Below, in pieces: positions 24,230 through 35,700 of a stretch of DNA of 64,000 bases. The translations under genes were made by a program, and so were the position numbers. Where the stretch lies: positions 79,425,797 through 79,489,796 of the forward strand of contig OW799233.1 of assembly GCA_941918925.1 (NCBI GenBank), given 5' to 3'. The notes beneath the pieces are model-generated. The model was not told the DNA's origin, did no database searches, and saw only the letters and a list, made by a program, of their open reading frames with translations. This DNA comes from Phyto melanocephala. Lineage: Eukaryota > Arthropoda > Insecta > Diptera > Rhinophoridae. Numbering within the stretch: the first letter of the stretch is position 1; every line of letters begins with the position of its first letter.

Positions 24230-25086
24230 CTATATATATAAAAGTGAAACTCTGTGTGTGTGTTAGCTATAGACTCCGAAACTGTAAAACCGATCGGGCT
24301 CAAACTTTGGTAAGTTGTTGTACATATACCAGGGAGTGCTTATGGGTGAAAAAAGTGGGCGGGGCCACGCCCATAAAAAATTAGTTATCAGTTTTAGCTA
24401 CTTGCACTTGACGGATTTTTCTGAAACTTTGCACACATATCGAGCTGTATTGACTAAATAATTTCGTGATGAGAAAAGTGGGCGGGGCCACGCCCCTAAA
24501 AAAATTTTAATTTTAAGGTACTTGCTCTAGACCGATTTTTCTAAAACTTTGCAAACATATTAAGCTGTTATGACTTTATAATTTCGTGATTAAAAAAGTG
24601 GGCGGGGCCACGCCCATAAAAAAAGGTTATAATTTTGAGGTACTTGCACCAGACCGATTTTTTTGAAACTTTGCACACATATCGAGCTATCATGACTAAA
24701 TAATTTCATGATTAGAAAAGTGGGCAGTGCCACGCCCATAAAAAATAGGTATCATTTTGAGGTACTTGCACTGGACCGATTATTCTGAAACTTTGCACAC
24801 ATATTGCGCTGTTATGACTTTACAATTTCATGATTAGCAAAGTGGGCAGGGCCACGCCCATAAAAACAATTATAATTTTGAGGTACGTGCACTGGTCTGA
24901 TTCTTTTGAAACTTTGCACTCATATTGAGCTGTTATGACTTTATAATTTCGTGATTAGAAAAGTGGGCAATGCCACGCCCATAAAAAAATTATAATTTTT
25001 AGGTTTTCGCACTTGATATTCAATTAAAATTCAGAATGCATTTCGATTCATTAAGGGGCGAAGCAACGCGCGCCGGGTTTGGCTAG
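24230..25086 (+). mobile_element. Helitron-like minisatellite element, family E copy 2, full length
   Basis: 857 bp. 5' CTATATATATAAAAGTGAAA; 3' CGAAGCAACGCGCGCCGGGT..GGCTAG followed by target T, preceded by target A: the A|T insertion and CTAG end of Helitrons. Inside are six units of about 121 bp (GTGGGC at 24355, 24478, 24598, 24720, 24842, 24963), several with a GGGCG...CGCCC inverted repeat. No Rep or helicase. Confidence 0.8.
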
Positions 25087-25094
25087 TATTTAAT

Positions 25095-25385
25095 AAATAA
25101 TAATCCTATTATAACAATATAATAAATGTGAATATTTGTGTGTTTGGATATTTGTTACTCAATCACGCAAAAACGGCTGAACGGAACTAAATGAAATGCG
25201 GCACATAGATAGATAACAATATAGATTAACACATAGGCGATAATAACGCGAAGTCGTTGGCAAGCTTATCATAACACATCCTAAACGGGTTGTTTGTGTT
25301 GTAAATATTTATGTTTTTGTTGTTAATACTAAGTCTACCTTTTATCCCGATAACTACGCAGACGAAGTCGCGGGCACAAGCTAGT
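25095..25385 (-). mobile_element. RTE/SINE-type fragment, second copy
   Basis: On the minus strand it reads TAGCTTGTGCCCGCGACTTC...GTTCAGCCGTTTTTGCGTGA...TATAATAGGATT. Related to 14423-14669. Confidence 0.5.
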
Positions 25386-26326
25386 ATTTATATATAATTT
25401 ATCTGTATAAATTTTTTAAATATTGAAGTTCGAACATTTTTATATATAAATAATATTAAAACTGAATAAATGGATTTCATTTTTTTAAATATGTAGACAT
25501 GACATGGTTGTTATGGCACTTTTTAAGATTTTTTTGCACTTTTTAGCTAAAATTTTGGCACAAGACTGAAATTCTCATATACCATCACTGAGCTGAAGAT
25601 CATTTACGAAATTTACGTAATTTATGAAACACATTTCTCACACCGCACAGAGGAGTATTTGGCCTGAAAAGCTGGCAAAAAAGGCAAAACTAAATTTTAA
25701 GAAAACTTAAACTAAGTAAGCTCGACCGACAACAATATTTTACATTATATTGTAAATTTTGAAGACTTTTAGTTGCGATTTGTAGCTCCGAGACCCTGCT
25801 TAAGTCAGGAAAGTGAAGAAAATTATAAGCGATTAAATGTTTTTTTTTTCGGTTTCTAGATGTTTTTATGATATTTTTTGCGGCTAAACGAATAAAGGTT
25901 TAACAATGATTTTTTTTCGCTAAAAGGTTTGATCAAAAGTTATTTAAAAAAGAAAAAAAAATCAAATATGTTGAATATTCATGTTGAAACAATTCGTCCA
26001 AAAGCTAAAAAAAAATTATACACCTTTTTTGCAAAAAAAAGAAAAAGAAGAGGTTTTTGAAAGTGAGGTTAGCATCTCTACGAATTATGTTTGATACCAC
26101 AATAAAATTTGGAAAATTTGGAAACTATTAGCGATAATAGTTTTAAAGGAATGTCCCACACATCCCCATAAAAGATATTTTTATATACCTGCTCTACAAA
26201 ACATTATTTGTTAAAAAAATAAATATACGTACCTAATAAGAATAATTATTAAAAGCATTAATCACAAAAATAAGTTTACAAAAAAATAAATACAGGTACA
26301 TAAAAAATGCATGGGCACCCAGGTAT

Positions 26327-26602
26327 CAGGCTACCATCCAATTGTCAGAAGAAGCTGCCGAGGCCAGAAATAAGCACTTACGATTATATCGTACGAATTA
26401 TTCGAGGAAATTCAGCAGTCGAGATGTCTTGATTTGGTTATTTATGAGCAGTGACCCTTTTATAAGCTGCAGTATGCAAAGAGAACGGATTAATAAAAAA
26501 GCTTTTTCATCAGAAACCATCACACTTCTTCTTCCTGATACCGATGATGCAGCTAATGAGGATATTTTTATTTGTTTAACTTTTCCGTATATTAAGCATT
26601 AA
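26327..26602 (+). pseudogene. Transib/RAG1-like transposase C-terminal fragment
   Basis: The frame reads QLSEEAAEARNKHLRLYRTN from about 26340, continues through RKFSSRDVLIWLFMSSDPF and ends with a stop at 26602. The E-x2-E-(A/S)-x-N-K-x-(F/L)-R-x-(F/Y)-R pattern recalls the region around the third catalytic acidic residue of RAG1 and Transib transposases; this was recognised from memory. No other catalytic blocks are visible upstream. Alternative: another arthropod transposase family sharing this block. Confidence 0.5.
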
Positions 26603-26728
26603 ATAATAATAAAATAAATATAAAAAAGGTTTTTTTTTCATAAAAAAATACTGTTTTATAAGAGCCTTACAATTTTCAAAAAAAAAATTTTTGAATTAGA
26701 CCGTAAATTGTATGTATGCATGTACATA

Positions 26729-26913
26729 CCATGGTGTAATTATACAAGGTGGCGGTGCCACCTCAGCCGATTATTTTTTTGTGCTCTGGAGAATTTCAAA
26801 CTACATATTAAAAAAATTATTTGAACTCCGGAAATTGTCAAACTCCATACATAAACAAAGAGAGACAAAAATTGCTCTCCTTTACGCTATCACCTTATGT
26901 AATTACACCATGG
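26729..26913. mobile_element. 185-bp MITE with CCATGGTGTAATTA ends
   Basis: The TIR CCATGGTGTAATTA followed by A(A/C)AAGGTG-like bases is present at both ends and flanked by TA on each side. No coding capacity. A TA TSD fits a Tc1/mariner-type MITE. Confidence 0.65.
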
Positions 26914-27193
26914 TACATGGTACATGGTCAAGAATGAGTTTAAACCTTTAAAATCAACATTTGTTAATTGCGTTTTACTCTTTATACCGTCTTTTATTTC
27001 TTAGGAATGTGGCTTTTGGAAAAATCTTAAAAATTTACGGCTATATGCATAAAAATTTGTTATTTTGTGGTTAGAGTGTACAATAGTTATTAAACGCTTT
27101 TTGTATTATAAACCACTAATAAGAATTTGTATTTTTAAACGTACAATAATACTAAATATTATGTAAATTTCTTCGATCCTTTTATATTAATAT

Positions 27194-27290
27194 ATTGTTT
27201 TAATTTCTTCGAGCTAAAGATCACTTTTTATATAAAATTATTATTATTTTATATAAGAAGTGATCTTTAGCTCGAAGAAATTAAAACAAT
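27194..27290. repeat. 97-bp hairpin with 33-bp perfect arms
   Basis: Arm ATTGTTTTAATTTCTTCGAG... at 27194-27226 is exactly complementary to 27258-27290; the spacer itself pairs further (TTATATAAAAT/ATTTTATATAA). TACAATAATAC-like sequences occur nearby (27140, 27291). Confidence 0.9.
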
Positions 27291-28462
27291 GTACAATAAT
27301 ACTTTTATAGTTATTAAATGTTTGTAGTGATTTTATTAGATGCATGGCAACGCTTTTTATATTTAGTTGTCATTTAATTGTTAGTGGTGCTCATAATTAC
27401 TATAAGATTTACCCGGGTATCAAGTAAAGGTAACATTTTTTATAAAATTAAAGTACAAAAAGAACATCGAAAAATAAAAAGTATATAACTTTGGTATATG
27501 AGAAAGTTTGAGCAAAAATTATAATACAAACATTAATTATTTACCTATTTTGTTAATAACAATAAGAAAAGTATTCGGGTTACAAGTTTGTTTACGTTTT
27601 TCTTACATCACTATTATATTTCTTTAATTTTATTTAATTTTAAATATGTTAAATTTATTATTTTATTTTGTATAACTTGCTCTTAACTATACCTCGAATT
27701 GTGTTAATCGCATCAATTTTAATATTTCAATTGCTTTTTCTTAAATTTTTTCACAAATTTTTAATGCATGAAATGTCGCCTTATTTTTGATTTACAAAAG
27801 GGTAAATCAAACAATAAAATTTTCGATTTTATAAATGTTTTATAAAAGGTTTATAAGTCTATTAATCGTTTATGAATGCAACAATAGTGAATTTTGCTTA
27901 AAAACTACTTATAAGCCTGTTATAAGTTTTTATACATATGGCCGCTAAACTTTTTGGTTCTTTAATTATTTTTATTGCATTTTGAAAACAAAAAATTTGA
28001 CTTTTTTTCCCCCATTAAATGTTTAATAACTCCGAAATAGTAATATATCAAAAAGAAATGTGTTTAGTTAGTTTAAGCAGAATTTTCCGGTGCATCTTCT
28101 GATCCTCTTGCTTTTAAAATCGGAAGACCCATTTTCAAGTTATGACAAAATATACTAGGCAACCCAACGATTTAGGGGGTGAAATATGCCACGCCTTTTA
28201 AAGAAAGTACTTATGTACGTACTAGAGAAAAACGGAAAACAGATTTGAATTAAGGGCATCAAAATCCATATAGTCCACATAACTTTATTTCTAGGGTAGA
28301 CAAACATTTTTTTGGTTGCGCAGTGTAATTTTTTCAAAATCTGCCACTAAACTTTTTATATCATACTACACCTTAAACTAGCAAAAACTAAAACTTTTAA
28401 TTCGAAAAACACTTTTAATAATTTTGGCCAGCTTTTCAGGCCAAATACTCCTCTGTGCACCG

Positions 28463-29586
28463 CACGAATTTTAATAATAAAAAACAAGAATTTGCGCTGT
28501 TTATTTATTTTCTTATAGTGAAATGGAATTTTTGTCATTGCCACATGTCAAGAATCTTTTTTTTTGCGTTAAAAAAATTAACCAAAAATTTGAGTGAACC
28601 ATATTTAAATCCGGTATCATGCGAAAGGTATGTATTTGACAAGCTCATCACGCACTACTTAGTTTAATTTATTTACAATAATCCTTATATGATACTGCCA
28701 AAATTAAAAATTTTATACATTAAGCTGACGACGGAAAACGTTTTATTTTAAAATGTATCAGCTTATTTTTGTAATAGTTTGATTTAAGTATACTAAGTTA
28801 TATATTATATAAAACAGTTAGACGTTAAGCTTTTTATGTCCGCAACTGTAAATTTATATCCATTTAAATAAATGTTGAGTAATAATACAAATCTTACATG
28901 TAACGCATTCGCATTTAAAAGTACCTACAACGCGCTTCCAAAAATTATCGTTTTGGTAGAATGATTTTACATTTAATAAATCCAAAAATTACTTTTAATA
29001 GTAAACAGTTGTTAAACAATTACACACGTTTTATACATGCATACATATGTAGTTTACAATTATATGCATACATATATCCCTGCAGTTATATTTCACAACA
29101 TTACTATTTTCGAATGTCTGATTATTTGGTTGACATGCACAGTGCTTTTTCAATACATAATAAAGTCAGTTGTCACCGTGTCGTCTCTTATTAATCAAGT
29201 GCTCAACCAGTTCAAACTATGTACATATTTATTTTCCAATTAATAAAATACATATGTATGTATGTATGTTTTATTATCAATATATTAGGAAATAACAAAA
29301 TTAAATAGGTACATTTTAGTTTTGTTTTAGTTTCTTTTCCTCTACGGTATTTACATAGGTTTGTTAAATAATCACATCGAAATAGTCGTCAGAAACGTAG
29401 GGATATATGTAAGTATGTGAAAATTACTGTACGTTTAAATAGTCAACAAAGATATTGTACAAACTTACGAAAATGTAGACAGACATCCACTTAAATTTAT
29501 ACTTCTTGGTTCAGAGTTTCTGCAAATTGTTCGTTTCGTTTTTGTCATTAAGATAAAAAACTATTTGATATGTATACAATTTTTGT
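28463..29586. other. Upstream flank of the signal-peptide gene
   Basis: A/T-rich with short ATAC/ATGT runs (about 29038, 29250). No gene or mobile element was recognised; it may contain the gene's regulatory sequence. Confidence 0.4.
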
Positions 29587-29624
29587 ATAAAAAGGTTTAA
29601 CCGATGTCGCATTTTCATCAGTTA
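29587..29624 (+). promoter_or_regulatory. Core promoter: TATA box and initiator
   Basis: TATAAAAA at 29587-29594 and ATCAGTT with the initiator core TCAGTT at 29619-29624, about 32 bp apart. This is normal arthropod core-promoter spacing and puts transcription start near 29621, about 120 bp before the ATG. Confidence 0.75.
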
Positions 29625-29740
29625 ACAACAGTTACAACAAGTGTTGAAATTACAAATAAACAAGTGTTTTTTTTATAATAAATAAAATAGAAAATTATAT
29701 TAAAAAAAAGGACTCTGCTGTAAAGGATTATAAGTGAAAT

Positions 29741-32700
29741 ATGTTTCGGGTAAATTTTATATCGTTGTGCATGTGTGTATGTTCAACAAGTTTTCTATGC
29801 GAAACAGTATTTGCAATTCCAAAATATGAAACTAGCGAAAAGTGAGTTTACCGCATATTAAATAAGCATCTTAACATTAGATATTATGTAGAGAATATAA
29901 AAATAGTAAAATAATCTAGCCATCATCAGTATTTATAAAACAAAATGAAAAAAATATTTCTCAACACAAATATATGCACGAATTAGATTAGTTTACAAAA
30001 CAATAAAGACATGTTTCAAAATTACACTGATGATCTTTTTAAATCTTATTATTAAAAATTTCAGTTTAAATTTTTCTGAAGCATTACTGAATGTTAATAA
30101 AAAAAATTTAACATCTCGCTATTAATAGTTAAATAGTTAAATAGTTAAATTAATTACATACTTGTGTAAACATTAAAGTGACAATGGTGCTAACAACTTT
30201 AGCCGAAATTAATTTGTGAAAATTTTTTAATTTCTGTTGTATATTACTTTATACAAATATTTATGTAGATTTATAGAAAATTTACTAATTATTCGGGATA
30301 TGCTCCCAACTAATTTTTCAATAATATTTATTTGGTTTTTGGGTTTGAGCTTTTCTATATAACCAAAAAAAGAAAATTTTTAAACAAAACAAAAAACTAT
30401 AAAAAAGTTTTCCATAAACCCATCCACTTTGTACCACTTTTAAATATAAAAACAACAAATGAAAAAAAAAAACGATGATTTTTTTGCCTTTTACGATCTG
30501 TAAAGAAATTTTAATGATTAAAAAAAAACTAATTTTTTTTCTCCAACTTCCTTCATATGTCTTAAACCGTTGTACCACTTGAATGACAATGTCAAAATAA
30601 TTTTTATTACGGATTTTATGGTTCTCCATTTGGCATAATTAAACAAATAGATCAATAGTAGTATATTTAACGGAATATCTCAAAAACAACTCACAATTTT
30701 AAAACAAGTAAGAGCGCTGTATTCAGTCGTGCCGAATATGATAACACCCTTCACCATCATGTACATAGGTATAATACCACATCGTAGCTTAACCTATATT
30801 TCATGTTATACGCCATTTTTCCTTATTATTTCCGACGCCATCCTTGATTTTAAATTTTTGCGCAGTTAACTGTATTCAACTAGTCAAGACCATTAATTTG
30901 ATACCCATATTGATTCCGTCATTTTGTTTTAGAAGCCATCTTGAATTTTACATTTTTTAATTAGTTACTGTATTCTACTCTCTGGTTGTCTAGAAGCTGA
31001 AAAAATTGATTTTCGTTTGTAAATTTTTGGTATATAAATTTTTAAAAATAAATTTTTGCCTTTAACTTTATTGATTATTGCTTGCTTTATCCAAAATTTT
31101 TCACGTTTATATCTACAAATAGTAGCAAAGGTACCTATTATTCTATGGCTGAAAAATTTTATTTTTTGTGGTAAAAATATGAGAAACAAGTAACAGTGCT
31201 ATATTCGGCCATGCCGAATCTTATATACCCTTCACAACGTGTAGTCATGCAATAACAATTGTTTGTATCACCATTCATCTCATATCAAATACATACATAT
31301 GTATATACTGGTTAGAATAAATGTGGCATCGAATCCCAGCTGAGCCAAAAAAATTTTATTTCATTTAATATATTATTTATATTTTGTTATTATTTTTTAT
31401 ATATTTTTTTTAATTTTTTTAAAACAATTTTTAAAAAATTTAAAAAAATTTTTTTTAAATTATTTTAAAATTTTTTTTTTTGTAATATTTTTTATTATTT
31501 TTTTTTATTTTTAATATTTTTTCTTTTTGTAATTGCTTCTTTTTTTGTATGGTTTTTATATATATTTATGTATGTATGTTGTTGTTGTAATTGTGTAAAA
31601 AAACGAGGTAGTCGTGGTTTTTTGCTCATATCTCAGAAAGTTATTGGGCGATTGTGCTGAATTTCAATAGCGATTTATTCCTGAATATTTCCAAGAGATT
31701 GATACCATATAGAGATCTGAGGAACATATAGTTGCTTCTAAAAGTTGATTTCAACCAACACACGGACAGACGGGCAGACGGATAGACGGACAGACGGTCA
31801 GGGCTTAATCGACTCCTCTATTCATAAGCTTTCAGAAAATATATACTTTATGGGGTCGGAAATGAAAATTGTAGAAACTACAAACGGAATGACAAAGCTA
31901 TATATACCCTTGTGCACCACAGGTGAAGGGTATAACAAGTAAGAGCGCTATATTCGGCCGTGCCGAATCTTATATACACTTTACAACGTGTAGTCATGCA
32001 ATAACTATTGTTTGTATCACCATTCATCCCATATAAAATACGTGCATACGTACACGTTAGAATAAATGTGGCATCGAATCCCAGCTGAGCCAAAAAAAAT
32101 TTATTTTATTTTATTTAATATATTATTTGTATTTTATTATTTTTTTTTATATTTTTTAGTAAAATGTTTTCTATTTTGTTATAAAACTTAAAGAAACAAA
32201 TCTGAATTTATTGAAAGTAATTTCTTGAATCATGAAAAATATTTTAAACATTTCAAAATACAAAATTTAAAAATCAAAGAAAACATGTTTTAACAAAATT
32301 TACAAAATACAAAGTTAAAACATATCAATTCCTCCTCGTCAATTTATAACGCGGCAAGACTGGTGAGTAACGAAAAGGTTTTCTTTTGAGCCGAGTTGAT
32401 CTGCGTGGTGGCGTTTCAAATGTACGCAATGAAGGGTTATCCAGTAATTCCTTCGGAAATGAAATCTCATTAAAAACAAGATTTGGCGAATCTTGTCTTA
32501 TTGGACTGTTATGTTGAATGTTTGCAGAACTTGGATCTGAGCTTTCAAACGATTTTAATAAAGAGAGAGCTAATTGGGAAGTATCTTTAAAATTCGACAA
32601 GTCCAATGAATTGTGAACTCGTATCTGATTCTTGTGACGTTTCCAAGTTTTATTTCCCACCTTTACCAGAAACATCAAACTTCCCAGATGTTTTACGATT

Positions 32701-35700
32701 TCACCAGGCACCCATTTATCTCCCTCCGAAAAGTTTCGACATAAAACTTTATCATTTACATGTATTTTATGTTTTATATTAGAGAAGCGTGAGGTATGTT
32801 TATCAGTAGGACTTAAAAGAGATAGCAACGTTCGAGGTTGTCGACCATGTAACAGTTCAGCTGGAGACTTCCCAGAAGTATTTGGGCTTGTTCGATATGT
32901 TGTTAAATAAGCAAGAACTGCAGCTTGTAAATTGGATCCGTCTGACAGCTGTTTCTTAATTGATGTTTTGAATGTACGTACAAACCTTTCTGCATTGCCA
33001 TTTGATGAAGGATGGAACGGAGCTGTAGTAAGATGTTGGATACCATGAACTTTGCAAAATACTTTTAAATCATTTGAAGAAAATTGTGTTCCATTATCTG
33101 TAACTATAGTTTCCGGCAATCCTTCTATTGAAAAGATGTTTTGTAAAGATTTAATAGTTGACAATGTTGTACTATTTTCCATTTTTATTACGTATGGGAA
33201 TTGAGAAAATGTATCCACTACTATTAACCACATAGCTTTTTGAAACGGACCTGCATAGTCCAAATGGATACGTTGCCAGGGAGAAGTAGCTTTTGGCCAA
33301 GGTGAAAACTGTTTAGGAGGACTAGTAGAATGTGAATAGCATGCTTGACATGATGACACGATTTGAGCTATGTCCACATCAATCTTGGGCCACCAACAAT
33401 AGCGTCTTGCAGTTTGTTTCATTTTAACAATGCCCCAATGACCTTGATGTAATAACTGCAATACACGATTTCTTAATTTCTCGGGAACCACTATACGGTT
33501 TGAATTGTTCTGCAAGATTATAACATTCCCATTATATGTCAGACTATTTTTATGACGATAATATGGCAATAAATCTTCAGAAATCGAATCATCTCTATCT
33601 GGCCAACCATTTTTAATAAAGTGTAACACTTTTTCCAAGACCTTATCATTTTTGGAAAATTCTTCTATACGTTTGAAATCGATTGGAAAGCTTTGAAATT
33701 CGTCTATTACATTAATTTCATTTACCTCTATTGAGTTGTCAAAATCAGCATCTCCTTTATACGGAAGACGTGATAACGCGTCAGCATTTCCATGAGATTT
33801 TGTACTCTTATACTTGATAGTATATGTATAACCAGACAATATTATTGCCCAACGTTGTAGTCTGTTAGCAGATGTAACTGAAATTCCTTTAGCTGGATTG
33901 AAAATTGAAACTAAAGGTTTATGGTCCGTAACTAAAAGAAAATTACGTCCATACAAATAGTCGTGAAATTTCTTCACTCCAAAAATAATAGATAGAGCTT
34001 CCTTTTCTATTTGACTGTAGTTTTTCTGACTATCGTTAAGTGTTTTTGATGCATAAGCAATAGGACGTTCCGAGCCATCTGGGAAAACATGAGATATCAC
34101 GGCACCAATACCATAAGATGAAGCATCTGTTGCTAAAATTATTGGTAATTTTTCATCAAAGTGAGCTAAATGAGTCATTTCCACTAACTGACGTTTGAGC
34201 TCTTGAAAAGATTTCTCTTGTTCTTCACCCCAGTAAAACTGTTGATTCTTCTTTCGAAGTAAATTTAATGGACCACAAATTGTAGAAAAATTATTGATAA
34301 AAGAACCATAATAATTAACTTTCCCTAAGAAAGACTGAAGCTCAACAAGATTCTTTGGTTGTGGTAAATTTCTTATTGCTTCTGTTCCCTTGTCAGATTG
34401 TTGAATCCCTGTTCCACTAATTATATGACCAAGATATTCTACTTTTGGTTGCATAAAAGTACATTTAGAAAAATTACATCGAAAACCGGATTCATATAAA
34501 CGTTGTAATAAAAGTTGAAGATTTTGAAGATGTTCTTCATCAGTAGAACCGGTGCAAATTACGTCGTCCAAATAATTTACACAACCAGGAACACCAGAAA
34601 TGGTTTGTTCTATTAAACGTTGAAAAATAGCGGGTGCACTCGCAACTCCGAACGGTAATCGTTGGTACTGGTATAAACCTAAAGAAGTATTTACCACTAG
34701 TAAATGTTTGGATTCTTCATCCATTTCTATCTGTAAATAGGCATCAGACAAATCAATTTTTGTAAACAACTTTCCATTTTTCAATTTATGAAACAAGTCA
34801 CGTACTCTTGGGATAGGATATTGTTCAATATCCATTTGAGAATTAATTGTAACCTTAAAATCAGCACAAACACGAATTTTGTTGTTTGGCTTTGGTACTA
34901 TTACGAGAGGAGAAGCCCACTGGCTAAAATTAACTGGTTTCCAAATCCCCAATTTGGTTAATCTATCAGCTTCTTCTTTAAAAAGATCAAAAGTAGCATA
35001 TGGAATTGACCTTGATTTAAAAAACTTTGGCCTGGCATCAGGCTTCATATATATGTGTGCTTGCATCACGTTACAACGACCCAAGTCGTTTGAAAATAAA
35101 TCCTTAAATTCATCGATAATTGTTTTTAACTCAGAATTTTCCTCTATTCGAAAAATTTGTATGGATTTAAATTCGTCATACCAATTTAAACCAAAAATAC
35201 TATTGCAATGTTCGGAATTGGCAACAATAAGATCTAATACTTTAGATTCATGACAAATTTTTACGTTTATTTTACAGGATCCTAATACAGGAATCTCAGA
35301 GTTACCATACGCGTACAATTTTACTGAAGTTTGAGTTAAATGAGGTGAATTTTTTAATGATTTAAATGTTTTTAAACCTATGATGGAACAAACAGCTCCG
35401 GTATCAAATTGAAATTGAACGTTTTGATCATTTAACTCTACATCTATAACATTTTATTACCATTCCTTTTAATAATGTTGTCAACCGCATAGCAATTGGC
35501 TATCTCAGTATCTACTACTTTTACACTAGTACTATTATTAGAATTTGGAACGGACTTACATACTGATGCAATATGACCTTTACGTTTGCATTTGAAACAC
35601 TGTGCCTTGAGATACTTGCAGTTCTTCTTTTCGTGTGTTTTGAAACATTGATTAGAGGATGGTAACGGATTTGCTTGAGCTCTATCCTTCTGTTGTTTAT

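Larger units (their letters stand above)
23509..25590. mobile_element. hAT-like carrier element with GGCAC arrays and nested insertions
   Basis: Imperfect TIR CACTGTTGGCA / CAGTGATGGTA, perfect 8-bp TSD AGCTGAAG at 23501-23508 and 25591-25598. Subterminal GGCAC/GTGCC motifs recur at least six times in 23515-23610, and near 25515 and 25555. Nested inside are a 66-bp foldback (23854), a family F MITE (24043), Helitron E copy 2 (24230) and an RTE-type fragment (25095). No transposase remains. Confidence 0.75.
25646..28457 (+). mobile_element. Transib/RAG1-like DNA transposon, decayed
   Basis: 2812 bp. The TIR begins CACAGAGGAGTATTTGGCCT and is identical for 31 bp at both ends; TSD CACCG (25641-25645 and 28458-28462). 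CAC-starting TIRs with a GC-rich 5-bp TSD are characteristic of Transib and RAG-type elements. The interior holds a transposase fragment, a 185-bp MITE and a 97-bp hairpin, and is otherwise A/T-rich without frames. Confidence 0.6.

Noticed and set aside
24350..25000. CRISPR-like regular array of similar units
   Set aside because: Units are about 121 bp, similar over their whole length, without unique spacers, and sit in a eukaryotic Helitron-like element; it is a minisatellite.
30318..30629. Minus-strand frame of 103 residues, rich in Phe, Lys and Ile
   Set aside because: Composition follows A/T-rich DNA; no domain and no splice or start context; inside intron 1 of the plus-strand gene.
34879..35253. 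Plus-strand frame of 124 residues
   Set aside because: Shadow of the Gypsy pol gene on the other strand.
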